A stretch of 64,000 bases of DNA from Rubrivivax sp. (GCA_022842595.1 JALHPF010000004.1:155810-219809); one strand, 5' to 3'. Numbered from the stretch's first letter, positions 44,871-53,338 are shown. Translations and numbers: made by a program. Notes: generated from the letters alone by a model not told the origin.

Positions 44871-46196
44871 TTGAAGACGGCCTTCCCCGCGCGCCGAACC
44901 GCGCTTTCCCGCTTGGCCGCCTTCGGGCTGGCAGGCCCGGCGGCCCTGGCCGCCATGCTGCATGCCCCGCCAGCGCGGGCCCAGTTCCGCATCGATGTCA
45001 CCGGTGTCGGCGCCACGCAGGTGCCGGTGGCCGTGGCCGGCTTCCGTGAAGAGGCGGCGGCCGGCCAGCCGGTGGCCCAGATCATCCGCAACGACCTCGA
45101 GCGCAGCGGCGTCTTCCGCACCTTCGCGGCCGATGCGGTGCTCGACGAACGCAGCGCCGTGAGCCTGGCCGACTGGAAGGCCAAGGGCGCCGACGCACTG
45201 GTCGGCGGCTCGGTCAGCCGGCTGGCCGATGGCCGCCTCGATGTGCGCTTCAAGCTGTGGGATGCGGTTCGCAACGAGGAACTGCTGGGCCAGAGCAAGC
45301 TGGTGCTGCCCGCGGACCTGCGCCTGGCCGCACACCGCATCGCCGACGACATCCAGCTGATGCTCACCGGCGAGCAGGGTGTGAACGCCACGCGCATCGC
45401 CTATGTGCTGAAGGTGGGCCGCCGCTTCACGCTGCACATCACCGACGCCGACGGCGAAGGGGTCCAGGTGGCGTTGGCGAGCAACGAACCCATCATCTCG
45501 CCGGCCTGGTCGCCCGACGGCAAGCAACTGGCCTACGTGTCGTTCGAGACCCAGAAGGCCGTGGTCTGGGTGCAGGACGTGGCCACCGGCGCACGCCGCA
45601 TGCTGGCCAACTTCCGCGGCTCGAACAGCGCGCCGGCCTGGTCGCCCGACAGCAAGCAGCTGGCGGTGACGCTGTCCAGCGAAGGCATCGCGCAGCTCTT
45701 CACCCTGCCGGCTGCCGGCGGCACACCCGTGCGGCTGACACGCAGCAGCGCCATCGACACCGAAGCCGTGTTTGCGCCCGACGGCAAGAGCCTGTTCTTC
45801 GTCAGCGACCGAGGCGGCGGCCCGCAGATCTACCGCCTGCCGATGGCCGGCGGTGCGGCCACGGGCGGCGCGCAGCGCGTCAGCTTCAGCGGCAACTACA
45901 ACATCAGCCCGGCCATCAGCCCCAACGGCAAGCTGCTGGCCTACATCACCCGCCAGGGCAACGCCTACCGGCTGGTGACGCAGGAACTGGACAGCGGCAT
46001 CGTCACGCCGCTCACCGACACCACCGACGACGAAAGCCCCAGCTTCGCGCCGAACGGCCGCCAGATCGTCTATGCCAGCCGGGTGCGTGGTGCCGACGTG
46101 CTGGTCACGACCACGCTCGACGGCAAGATCAAGACGCGGCTCGTGAGCAGCGGCGCCGACGTGCGCGAACCGGCCTGGGGCCCGTTCCGGACATGA
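44871..46196 (+). CDS. tolB: Tol-Pal system translocation protein TolB
   Basis: A protein of about 441 residues exported to the periplasm (signal peptide ending PPARA). Residues about 25-160 form the TolB N-domain (DVTGVGATQVPVAVAGF, IIRNDLERSGVFRTF). The rest is a six-bladed propeller with repeated SPAWSPDGKQLAYVS-type motifs that binds Pal. There is no in-frame ATG: the start is taken as TTG at 44871, overlapping the TGA of a nine-codon leader frame (44845-44874). A one-base error in the T-run would instead fuse the leader ATG to TolB. pal follows after 70 bases. Confidence 0.88.
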   Translation: MKTAFPARRTALSRLAAFGLAGPAALAAMLHAPPARAQFRIDVTGVGATQVPVAVAGFREEAAAGQPVAQIIRNDLERSGVFRTFAADAVLDERSAVSLADWKAKGADALVGGSVSRLADGRLDVRFKLWDAVRNEELLGQSKLVLPADLRLAAHRIADDIQLMLTGEQGVNATRIAYVLKVGRRFTLHITDADGEGVQVALASNEPIISPAWSPDGKQLAYVSFETQKAVVWVQDVATGARRMLANFRGSNSAPAWSPDSKQLAVTLSSEGIAQLFTLPAAGGTPVRLTRSSAIDTEAVFAPDGKSLFFVSDRGGGPQIYRLPMAGGAATGGAQRVSFSGNYNISPAISPNGKLLAYITRQGNAYRLVTQELDSGIVTPLTDTTDDESPSFAPNGRQIVYASRVRGADVLVTTTLDGKIKTRLVSSGADVREPAWGPFRT

Positions 46197-46266
46197 AGCC
46201 GGCTGAACTTTTTGCACCCGTGGCTGTCTCCCTGTCCAGCCTGACCCCACCTACTGGAGCCCGAAC

Positions 46267-46854
46267 ATGAAGAAGATGCCCCTGCGCAGCACCCTGTCCC
46301 TGCTGGCCACCGCCGCCCTGCTGGGCGCCTGCGGCAGCACCACGTCCCTGAAAGAGCCCACCACGATGGCGCCGGTGGAGTCGCGGTCCACCGCGGCCGA
46401 TGGCGCCGGTGCCGCCGGCTCGGGCGCCACCACTGCCGGCACGCCGCAGTCGGGCGTGACCACGGTCGACCTGGCCGGCTCGGGCGGCACCGCTGCGGCC
46501 AATGCGGCGGCACTGGCGGCATTGGCCAGCCAGCGGGTCGTCTACTTCGACTTCGACAGCTTCGCCGTGCGCAGCGAATTCCAGCCGATGATGGAAGGCC
46601 ATGCCAAGCTGCTGAGCAGCAACAAGGCCCGCAAGATCGTCATCGAAGGCCACACCGACGAACGCGGCGGCCGCGAGTACAACCTGGCGCTGGGCCAGAA
46701 ACGCGCCGAGGCCGTCGCCCGCACGCTGGAAGTGCTGGGCGCCAGCGGTGCGCAGATCGAGGCCGTGAGCTTCGGCAAGGAACGCCCGGCCATGCAGGGC
46801 AGCGACGAGACTGCGTATGCCCGCAACCGCCGTGCCGAACTGAAGGACCGCTAG
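46267..46854 (+). CDS. pal: Peptidoglycan-associated lipoprotein Pal
   Basis: A 195-residue outer-membrane lipoprotein with lipobox LGAC near residue 21, a long Gly/Ala/Thr-rich linker (about residues 40-85) and a C-terminal OmpA-like domain. The peptidoglycan-binding motif VIEGHTDERGGREYNLALGQ and the acidic FDFDS segment are intact. It links outer membrane to peptidoglycan and docks on TolB. The linker is longer than in E. coli Pal. cpoB starts three bases after its stop. Confidence 0.95.
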   Translation: MKKMPLRSTLSLLATAALLGACGSTTSLKEPTTMAPVESRSTAADGAGAAGSGATTAGTPQSGVTTVDLAGSGGTAAANAAALAALASQRVVYFDFDSFAVRSEFQPMMEGHAKLLSSNKARKIVIEGHTDERGGREYNLALGQKRAEAVARTLEVLGASGAQIEAVSFGKERPAMQGSDETAYARNRRAELKDR

Positions 46855-46856
46855 GC

Positions 46857-47684
46857 ATGGATCACCCCCGTGCCGCCACTGGAACCTTCCGCCTGGTTGC
46901 GGTGAAGCAGGCACTGCTGGCCCTGGCCCTGGCCGCCAGCGCCGCTGCGCTGCCCGCCCACGCCGGGCTGTTCGACGACGAAGAAGCGCGCAAGGCCATC
47001 GTCGACCTGCGCGCGCGCGTGGCCCAGCAGGACGAGAACAACAAGGCCCGGCTGGCCGAGCTGTCCAGTACCAAGGCCGAACTGCTGGAGCAGCTGGGCC
47101 AGTTGCGCCGCACCCTGCTGGAGATGAATACCCAGCTCGAAGCCTTGCGTACCGACATGGCGAAGCTGCGCGGCAGCGACGAGCAGCGCACCAAGGAACT
47201 GGCCGACCTGCAGCGCCTGCAGAAAGACCTGTCGCAGAGCCTGGACGACCGACTGCGCCGCTTCGAGCCCGTGAAGGTGACGCTGGACGGGCGCGAATTC
47301 ACCGTCGACCCGGCGGAAAAACGCAGCTTCGACGAGGCCATCGCCATCATCCGCACCGGTGAGTTCGACAAGGCCGTGGCGGCGCTGAATGCGTTCCAGG
47401 GGCGCTACCCCGACAGCGGCTACCGTGACGCGGCGCGCTTCTGGCTGGGCAATGCGCAATACGGCAAGCGCGACTACAAGGAAGCGATTGCCGTCTTCCG
47501 CGCCTTCGTGAGCGCTGCACCCCAGCACCCCCGCGCGCCCGAGGCCCTGCTCGCACTGGCCAACAGCCAGGCCGAGCTGAAAGACGCGCGTGCCGCGCGG
47601 CGCACGTTGGACGAATTGATCAAGGCCTACCCGCAGTCCGAGGCCGCCCAGGCGGGCAAGGAAAGGCTCGCGTCGATCAAGTAA
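46857..47684 (+). CDS. cpoB: Cell division coordinator CpoB (YbgF)
   Basis: A 275-residue periplasmic protein. After a signal peptide (cleavage near PAHA) come a coiled coil (about residues 45-130, rich in Leu/Glu/Arg) for trimerisation and TPR repeats in the C-terminal half (FDEAIAIIRTGEFDKAVAAL, DAARFWLGNAQYGKRDYKEA). CpoB couples Tol-Pal constriction to PBP1b activity. The annotated ATG leaves a rather long n-region; a GTG at 46899 could be the true start. It closes the tolB-pal-cpoB set. Confidence 0.92.
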   Translation: MDHPRAATGTFRLVAVKQALLALALAASAAALPAHAGLFDDEEARKAIVDLRARVAQQDENNKARLAELSSTKAELLEQLGQLRRTLLEMNTQLEALRTDMAKLRGSDEQRTKELADLQRLQKDLSQSLDDRLRRFEPVKVTLDGREFTVDPAEKRSFDEAIAIIRTGEFDKAVAALNAFQGRYPDSGYRDAARFWLGNAQYGKRDYKEAIAVFRAFVSAAPQHPRAPEALLALANSQAELKDARAARRTLDELIKAYPQSEAAQAGKERLASIK

Positions 47685-47717
47685 GCCGGTGCGCCGGGCC
47701 GCGGCCCGGGCGCTGCC

Positions 47718-47723
47718 TAGAAT
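47718..47723 (+). promoter_or_regulatory. -10 box (TAGAAT) seven bases before the YeeE-type gene start
   Basis: TAGAAT ends at 47723 and the ATG is at 47731 without a Shine-Dalgarno sequence, consistent with a leaderless transcript that also covers tcdA. Confidence 0.5.
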
Positions 47724-47730
47724 CGGCGCG

Positions 47731-48846
47731 ATGCAAGAGACCGATCTGCCCGGGCTGACGGCCCGGGTCCTGTGGGCCAGCTTCGGGCTGGCCGTCGCCT
47801 TCGGCGCCATCGCGCAGCACACGCGCTTCTGCACGATGGGTGCCGTCGCCGACATCGTGACGATGGGCGACTGGACACGCATGCGCATGTGGCTGCTGGC
47901 CATGGCCATGGCCATGCTCGGCTTCAACGGCATGGTCGGGCTGGGCTGGATCCAGGTGGAATCGACCATCTACGCCAGCCCGCAACTGCTGTGGCTGTCC
48001 AACCTGCTGGGCGGTGTGCTGTTTGGCGTGGGCATGGTGCTGGCGTCGGGCTGCGGCAGCAAGACGCTCATCCGCATCGGCGGCGGCAGCCTGAAGTCGC
48101 TGGTCGTCTTCTTCGTGCTGGCGGCGGCGGCCTATGCCACGCTGCGGGGCATCACGGCCGTGGCGCGTGTGGCCAGCGTCGACCGCGTGGTGCTGGGTTT
48201 GCCAGCCGGGCAGGACCTTCCCTCGCTCGCCGCCCACTGGTTGGGTGGCCAGGCCCGCAGCTGGGCGCTGGGCCTCGGCTCGGCCCTGGCCGTGGCGCTG
48301 ACGGCCTTCGTCCTTGCCCGACCGGAAGGCCGTACTGCCGACACCTGGCTGGCTGGCGTGGGGCTGGGCGGCGTGGTGGTGGGCGTGTGGTGGGTGTCGG
48401 GTCAGCTGGGCTTCATCCCCGAGCATCCCGTGACGCTGGAACCCAGCTTCCTGGCCACCAACAGCCGGCGCATGGAATCGCTGAGCTTCGTGGCACCCAT
48501 GGCCTACACGCTGGACTGGCTGATCCTGTTCAGCGACACCAGCAAGGTGCTGACGCTGGGCATCGTCACGTCACTGGGCGTGGTGCTGGGCGCGGCGGTG
48601 GTGGCCCTGGCCTCGCGCAGCTTTCGCTGGGAAGGCTTTCGTGGCACCGAAGACACCGCCAACCACATCGTCGGCGCCATCCTGATGGGCGTGGGTGGCG
48701 TCACGGCCGTGGGTTGCACCATCGGCCAGGGGCTCACGGGTGTGTCGACCCTGGCCCTGGGCAGCTTCATCGCGCTGGCCGGCATCATGGCCGGCGGCTG
48801 GCTGGGCATTCGGTGGCAGACCTGGCGGCTGGAAAGCCAGCTGTGA
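47731..48846 (+). CDS. YeeE/YedE-family sulfur-compound transporter
   Basis: A 371-residue inner-membrane protein with nine to ten helices. It has the three conserved cysteine motifs of thiosulfate/sulfur-transporting YeeE proteins: TRFCTMGAVADI, ASGCGSKTLIRIGGG and AVGCTIGQGLTGVS. These line the conduction path in characterised homologues. It ends overlapping the GTG of tcdA (GTGA). Its pairing with TcdA, a protein linked to sulfur-shuttle enzymes in E. coli, is suggestive but unproven. Confidence 0.88.
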   Translation: MQETDLPGLTARVLWASFGLAVAFGAIAQHTRFCTMGAVADIVTMGDWTRMRMWLLAMAMAMLGFNGMVGLGWIQVESTIYASPQLLWLSNLLGGVLFGVGMVLASGCGSKTLIRIGGGSLKSLVVFFVLAAAAYATLRGITAVARVASVDRVVLGLPAGQDLPSLAAHWLGGQARSWALGLGSALAVALTAFVLARPEGRTADTWLAGVGLGGVVVGVWWVSGQLGFIPEHPVTLEPSFLATNSRRMESLSFVAPMAYTLDWLILFSDTSKVLTLGIVTSLGVVLGAAVVALASRSFRWEGFRGTEDTANHIVGAILMGVGGVTAVGCTIGQGLTGVSTLALGSFIALAGIMAGGWLGIRWQTWRLESQL

Positions 48847-49697
48847 CGGCGGTCACGGGTGCGCCGCCAGTCGCAGCCGAGGCTGGCGCAGCCGGTCTGG
48901 AGCGCCGTTTCGGGGGCCTGCGGCGGCTGTATGGCGACGCCGGCTACCAGCGCCTGCGCCACGCGCGCGTGGCGGTGGTCGGCCTGGGCGGCGTCGGCTC
49001 GTGGACCGTGGAGGCCCTGGCGCGCAGTGGCGTGGCCGAGATCTGGCTGTTCGACCTGGACCACGTCGCCGAAAGCAACGTCAACCGCCAGGTGCAGGCG
49101 CTGGGCAGCACGCTCGGTCAGGCCAAGGCGCTGGCCCTGCGTGAACGCATCGCCGACATCCACCCGGGTTGCCGCGTCCACGCCGTCGAGGAATTCGTCG
49201 AGGCCGACAACTGGCCGGCCCTGCTGACTGGCCCCGTCGACATGCTCGTCGACGCCTGTGACCAGGTGCGCGCGAAAGCGGTACTCGCTGCCTGGGGGCG
49301 GCACGCGCGCGTGCCGGTGGTGTGTGTGGGTGCTGCCGGGGGCAAGCGGCTGGCGCAGGCGGTGGAGGTGGCCGACCTGGCCCAGGTCAGCCACGACCCG
49401 CTGCTGGCCAGCCTGCGCCAGCGCCTGCGCCAGGCTGGCGTGCTGCCGCGGGCCGGCGCTGGCGCTGTCGCGCCGACGGGGCTGCGTTGCGTCTTCTCGC
49501 GCGAGCCGGTGGCGCCGCCTGGCGGGCCGGACGCCTGCGCGACCGACGGCAGCTTGAACTGCCATGGCTACGGCTCCAGTGTCACGGTCACGGCCACCTT
49601 CGGCATGGTGGCCGCGGGCGAGGTGATTTCGCAACTGCTGGAGGCACCTGCCGCTTTGCAGTTGGCAGCAGCACCTGCGATCGGGTTAGAATCGTAG
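48843..49697 (+). CDS. tcdA: tRNA threonylcarbamoyladenosine dehydratase
   Basis: A 284-residue E1-like enzyme (formerly CsdL/YgdL) that cyclises t6A37 to ct6A37 in ANN-decoding tRNAs. Motifs: nucleotide-binding RVAVVGLGGVGSWTVEALAR, DLDHVAESNVNRQ, DACDQVRAKAVL and the C-terminal GSLNCHGYGSSVTVTATFGM. The GTG start overlaps the upstream stop. The last codons (GGG TTA GAA TCG TAG) contain a -10-like TTAGAAT for the tRNA-Lys genes that follow, and TTA is a rare leucine codon here. Confidence 0.92.
   Translation: MTAVTGAPPVAAEAGAAGLERRFGGLRRLYGDAGYQRLRHARVAVVGLGGVGSWTVEALARSGVAEIWLFDLDHVAESNVNRQVQALGSTLGQAKALALRERIADIHPGCRVHAVEEFVEADNWPALLTGPVDMLVDACDQVRAKAVLAAWGRHARVPVVCVGAAGGKRLAQAVEVADLAQVSHDPLLASLRQRLRQAGVLPRAGAGAVAPTGLRCVFSREPVAPPGGPDACATDGSLNCHGYGSSVTVTATFGMVAAGEVISQLLEAPAALQLAAAPAIGLES
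49662..49692 (+). promoter_or_regulatory. Candidate promoter of the tRNA-Lys pair, inside the tcdA 3' end
   Basis: TTGGCA (49662-49667) and TAGAAT (49687-49692) are 19 bases apart. The -10 overlaps the final codons of tcdA. The start point would lie about 50 bases before the first tRNA. Confidence 0.5.
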
Positions 49698-49753
49698 GCT
49701 CTGCGGACTGCACTCAACGCCTTGGGCGCGGGGGACTCGAAAGAGTCGCAGCC

Positions 49754-49829
49754 GGGTCGTTAGCTCAGTCGGTAGAGCAGCGGACTTTTAATCCGTTGGT
49801 CGCGTGTTCGAGTCACGCACGACCCACCA
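49754..49829 (+). tRNA. tRNA-Lys(TTT)
   Basis: A 76-base cloverleaf with encoded CCA. Acceptor GGGTCGT pairs with ACGACCC, the D-arm is TAGCTCAGTCGGTAGAGCA, and the anticodon stem-loop GGAC-TTTTAAT-CC gives anticodon TTT. T-loop TTCGAGT is normal. It is 56 bases after tcdA. Confidence 0.97.
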
Positions 49830-49884
49830 GGCGGCGGTCCAGGCCGCAGCAGTAGGCATCAAGCGGCAAGCCGCACAAGTTTCA

Positions 49885-49960
49885 GGGCTCTTAGCTCAGT
49901 TGGTAGAGCAGCGGACTCTTAATCCGTTGGTCGACAGTTCGAATCTGTCAGGGCCCACCA
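49885..49960 (+). tRNA. tRNA-Lys(CTT)
   Basis: A 76-base cloverleaf with encoded CCA. Acceptor GGGCTCT pairs with AGGGCCC (one T-G). The anticodon loop CTCTTAA gives anticodon CTT. The middle of the molecule (D-arm and anticodon arm) is nearly identical to the tRNA-Lys(TTT) 55 bases upstream, so the pair probably arose by duplication. A strong terminator follows. Confidence 0.96.
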
Positions 49961-49966
49961 GAAAGC

Positions 49967-50000
49967 ACAAAGCCCCGGACGCTTGCGTCCGGGGCTTTGT
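49967..50000 (+). terminator. Rho-independent terminator after the tRNA-Lys pair
   Basis: ACAAAGCCCCGGACGC and its exact complement form a 16-bp stem around TT, followed by TGTTTGT. It is the clearest intrinsic terminator in the window. It may also serve the convergent PEP-CTERM gene. Confidence 0.9.
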
Positions 50001-50043
50001 TGTTTGTGCCTGCCGGGGCGGCAGGCGACAGACCTAAATACGC

Positions 50044-50697
50044 TCAGTCGGCGCGGCGGCGGCGAGCCATGAAGCCGACGATGCCCAGGCCTGCCAGCAG
50101 CAGGGCGTAGGTCTCGGGTTCAGGGACAGCGGCCAGCACGAGATTCTCAGCCGTCGGCCAGATGAAACCGCCGGCCACGGGCTGAACACTGACCAGCGAA
50201 GCGGAAATCAGCGCACCCCGGTTCGAAACAAAACCCAGGAAGCTGTCGACGGTGGCACCGGTGATCGTGCGCGTGACGGCGCCGTCGGCGTCAGTGGCCG
50301 TGACGATGATGTCGCCGGAAATGAACGCGCCACTGATGTTGGTCGCGTAGAAATTGGCGCCCAGTGCACCCACGCCGCCCGTGAAGCCGTCGAAGACCAT
50401 GCGGTCCTGGGCCGTGTTCGGGCTGAGTGCGGGGTTGCTGGGGGTGCCGGCGCCGAAGAAGGCATTGTTCGGCTCGGTGGTTGCGACGTAGCCATAGCTG
50501 CCAGCGGTGCGGTTCAGCGGGCCGAAGGTGGTGGCGTCGGTGCTCAAGCCGGCGAAGGTGTCGACGCCGGGGTTGAACACAGCAGCCGTGAAGGCGGCCA
50601 GCGAGGTGTAGACGGTGATGGTTGCCTGCGCTGCGCCGGTGGCGGCCAGGAGACCGGCAACGGCCAGTGATCGAGCGAGGATCTTCTTGTTCAACAT
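50044..50697 (-). CDS. PEP-CTERM sorting-domain protein
   Basis: A 217-residue secreted protein. It has a signal peptide (MLNKKILARSLAVAGLLAA, cleavage near AQA), a beta-rich central domain with no family I recognise, and a C-terminal sorting signal: VPEPETYALLLAGLGIVGF followed by RRRR. The PEP motif is cut by an exosortase (EpsH/XrtA type), usually encoded with exopolysaccharide genes; none lies in this window. AAGGA precedes the start at normal distance. Function is probably at the cell surface or in biofilm matrix. Confidence 0.9.
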   Translation of the reverse strand: MLNKKILARSLAVAGLLAATGAAQATITVYTSLAAFTAAVFNPGVDTFAGLSTDATTFGPLNRTAGSYGYVATTEPNNAFFGAGTPSNPALSPNTAQDRMVFDGFTGGVGALGANFYATNISGAFISGDIIVTATDADGAVTRTITGATVDSFLGFVSNRGALISASLVSVQPVAGGFIWPTAENLVLAAVPEPETYALLLAGLGIVGFMARRRRAD

Positions 50698-50911
50698 GCA
50701 GATTCCTTTGGATGGCGCAGGCGCGCGGGCGGCAATTCGGAAACCACTAAGTTTGTGGATGGCTTGCAGTGTGAGAGACCCGCCGACCTCCGCCTACCCC
50801 GTGATCGTGGGGTTCCTGCATCTCCTTTGTGACAAGAGACGCTGAACGGCACTGAATGGCACTGAACTGCAGGTGGGTCGGGCCACGGCGGCAGCGGCCG
50901 CCGCGCTGGTT
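50698..50911. other. Intergenic leader of the PEP-CTERM gene
   Basis: About 210 bases between the PEP-CTERM gene and the histidine kinase gene. I looked for a sigma-54 -24/-12 pair, as at many PEP-CTERM genes, and saw none. A weak CCCC-GGGG hairpin near 50800 is the only structure noted. Confidence 0.4.
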
Positions 50912-53227
50912 TCAGCCGCCCAGCACCCGGGACACGGCCGCCAGCAGGACGCCAATGTCGAGCGGTTTGGTGATGTAGTCGGCAAATCCGGCTTCATGTG
51001 CCTGCTGCAGGTCAGCGGGCATGGCGTTGGCGCTGACGGCGATGGCGGGGATGTGGGAAGTCCGGGCGTCGGCGCGCAGCCGGCGCAACACTTCGTAGCC
51101 GTCCATGCCCGGCAATTGGATGTCCAGCAGCACCAGTGCCGGCCGGGCCTGCAGGGCCATGGACAGGCCCGTCTCGGGCAAACCGGCAGTCAGCAGCCGG
51201 ACGCCTGGCCGATGGGACAGCATGCCTTCCATCAGGATCTGGTTGACGGCGTTGTCCTCGATGTACAGCACGGTCTGGAAGTCGCCAGCCGGCCGCCGGA
51301 CGGCCCGGCGCGGCTGGGCCAACTCAAGCGTTGCCGGTGGCGGGGCGCTGTCTGCCGCGGCCAGCCGCACCCAGAAGCGGCAGCCCTTGCCGGCTGTGCT
51401 GTCGACGCCGATGTCCCCCTGCATCAGTTCCACCAGCCATTTGCTCAGCGCCAGGCCGATTCCGGCGCCCGGCACCGTGGAATGCTGGGCGTCGAGTCGC
51501 TCGAACGCCTGGAACAGGCGCTGCTGATGCTCGGCGCTCAGCCCGAGGCCGGTGTCGCTGACCGACAGGCACACCGTCCCCCGCGCGGTTTCGTGCTGCC
51601 AGGACACGTCCACCTGGCCGCCTTCGCGGTTGTACTTGACGGCGTTCGACAGCAGGTTCAGCAGCACCTGGCGCAAGCGCGTCGGGTCGGCCAGCACGCG
51701 TGACGGCCCCGGCGCACCGTGTCGAATCTGCAGTTTGATCCCTCGTTCGGCTGCGTTGGGTTCGACCAGGCGCATGCAGTCGCCGACGAGTTCGGCCAGG
51801 TCCACGGGCTCGAGCTGGAGTCGCAGTGCGCCGGCTTCGATGCGCGCCAGGTCGAGCACGTCGTTGATCAGGCTCAGCAGGTGCTGGCCGCCGCGAAGCA
51901 TTTCCTGCACCCGGGCGTTCTGCATCGGCGACAGGGGCTCGTCGGCATCGGTCTGCAGCAGCTGCGCGAAGCCCAGCACGGCATTCAAGGGTGTGCGCAG
52001 CTCGTGCGACATGCGCGAGAGGAATTCCGACTTGGCACGATTCGCCCGCTCGGCCTCTTCCTTGGCCATCAGCAGCGCAGTGGCGGCCTGCTTGCGGGTG
52101 GTGATGTCGGTGTAGGTGCGCACGATGCTGCCGTCGGCGGCGACATGGGTCTGCACCTCCAGCACCATGCCGTCGTGGCGCACACGTTCATAAGTGTCGG
52201 CCGAAGGTGGCCAGGGCCATTCGTCGGGCAGCAGCAAGCCCTGTTCGACCTGCCAGAGACACAGCGCCTTGAAGCTGGGACGGGCCGCCATGAATTCCGG
52301 TGGTACTTCCAGCAATTCCAGGAGGCGCTGGTTCCACGCGTTCAGCTGGCCGCTGGCATCGATGCTGAGCACGCCCTGCACCAGGCTGTCGAGGGTGACT
52401 TCCAGCACCCGGGACTTCTGCGCCAGCAGGCTGCTGGTCAGGTTCAGCTGCTGCTGGGCCCGTTTCAGCGGCGTGATGTCGGTGAACAGGCCCAGCGCGC
52501 CGAAACAGCGGCCCTGGACGTCGTACAGCGGCGTGGCGTTGTTGAAGCAGTCGATGGTCTGGCCGTTGGCGCTGCGCAGCGTGACTTCGTAGCCGTTGGC
52601 CACGCCCTGTGCGCGCAGCGCAGTGTTGCGCCGGAAGATCTCGGCATTGGCCTCGTCGACGAACCCGTAGATGTCACGGCCCAGCAGCTCGCCGCGCTCC
52701 ACGCCCAGCATCCGGCACATGGCGGGGTTGGCGTCCAGGGTGCGCCGCTCGTTGTCGATGAACCAGAAGCCCTGTGCCGTGTGCTGCTGCACCAGCTGCA
52801 GCATGCGCTGCTGCTGCAGCGCCGAGTCCTCGGCGGCGCGGCGCTGGCTGATGTCGGCATAGAGCATCACGAACCCGCCGTCAGGGGTGGGCGAGCGCCG
52901 CAGTTCCAGCGTCTGGCCGTTCGGCCGCAGCCGTTGTGTCAGGCCTGGCGGACCATCGCGCAGTTCGGCCAGGCGGCGCTGGCAGTCGGCCTGCAGTTCG
53001 GCTTCACCGGCAAAGTGGCCGAATTCGCCGGCGCGGGCCATGTGCGTGAGCAAAACCAGCAAGTCAGCGCCAGGGCAGGCCAGCGCCGCGGGCAGGCCGG
53101 TGAATTCCAGGAAACGCTGGTTGTGGACCTTCAAGCGCATCTGTGCGTCGAACACACTGATGCCTTCTCCGGCGTGATCGAAGATCAGTTGCAGCAAGCT
53201 GTTGCTGTCGCCAGGCGGGACGGGCAT
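50912..53227 (-). CDS. Hybrid histidine kinase with three PAS regions and a receiver domain
   Basis: A 771-residue cytoplasmic sensor. PAS-type regions lie at about 12-128 (DHAGEGISVFDAQMRLKVHN), 143-255 (AQGFWFIDNERRTLDANPAM) and 275-378 (DSLVQGVLSIDASGQLNAWN). The HisKA phospho-acceptor is histidine 408 in RMSHELRTPLNAVLGF. The ATPase has NLLSNAVKYNREGG and DTGLGLSAEH. The receiver has IEDNAVN, aspartate 702 in LLDIQLPGMDG and TKPLD. No membrane helix is visible. The output partner is not in the window. CAGAAT lies seven bases before the ATG with no Shine-Dalgarno. Confidence 0.92.
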   Translation of the reverse strand: MPVPPGDSNSLLQLIFDHAGEGISVFDAQMRLKVHNQRFLEFTGLPAALACPGADLLVLLTHMARAGEFGHFAGEAELQADCQRRLAELRDGPPGLTQRLRPNGQTLELRRSPTPDGGFVMLYADISQRRAAEDSALQQQRMLQLVQQHTAQGFWFIDNERRTLDANPAMCRMLGVERGELLGRDIYGFVDEANAEIFRRNTALRAQGVANGYEVTLRSANGQTIDCFNNATPLYDVQGRCFGALGLFTDITPLKRAQQQLNLTSSLLAQKSRVLEVTLDSLVQGVLSIDASGQLNAWNQRLLELLEVPPEFMAARPSFKALCLWQVEQGLLLPDEWPWPPSADTYERVRHDGMVLEVQTHVAADGSIVRTYTDITTRKQAATALLMAKEEAERANRAKSEFLSRMSHELRTPLNAVLGFAQLLQTDADEPLSPMQNARVQEMLRGGQHLLSLINDVLDLARIEAGALRLQLEPVDLAELVGDCMRLVEPNAAERGIKLQIRHGAPGPSRVLADPTRLRQVLLNLLSNAVKYNREGGQVDVSWQHETARGTVCLSVSDTGLGLSAEHQQRLFQAFERLDAQHSTVPGAGIGLALSKWLVELMQGDIGVDSTAGKGCRFWVRLAAADSAPPPATLELAQPRRAVRRPAGDFQTVLYIEDNAVNQILMEGMLSHRPGVRLLTAGLPETGLSMALQARPALVLLDIQLPGMDGYEVLRRLRADARTSHIPAIAVSANAMPADLQQAHEAGFADYITKPLDIGVLLAAVSRVLGG

Positions 53228-53234
53228 GCACTCG

Positions 53235-53240
53235 ATTCTG
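53235..53240 (-). promoter_or_regulatory. -10 box (CAGAAT) seven bases before the histidine kinase start
   Basis: On the minus strand CAGAAT is followed by CGAGTGC and then ATG. There is no ribosome-binding site between them, which suggests a leaderless transcript. Confidence 0.4.
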
Positions 53241-53338
53241 ACGCTCGTGACAGGGATTTGGCCAATCGTGCGGTGGCATTCAGTGCAAACCCGGCACGAT
53301 GTCAGCGTAGTTGGACATCGCGACGAAAGGGCTCGGCA

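Noticed and set aside
44860..44874. Programmed -1 frameshift into tolB at the TTTT run
   Set aside because: There is no canonical slippery heptamer and re-pairing one base back would put Phe-tRNA on GTT. A leader peptide or sequence error is simpler.
50698..50911. Sigma-54 promoter for the PEP-CTERM gene
   Set aside because: No GG-N10-GC pattern with the expected TGGCAC/TTGC context was found on the minus strand.
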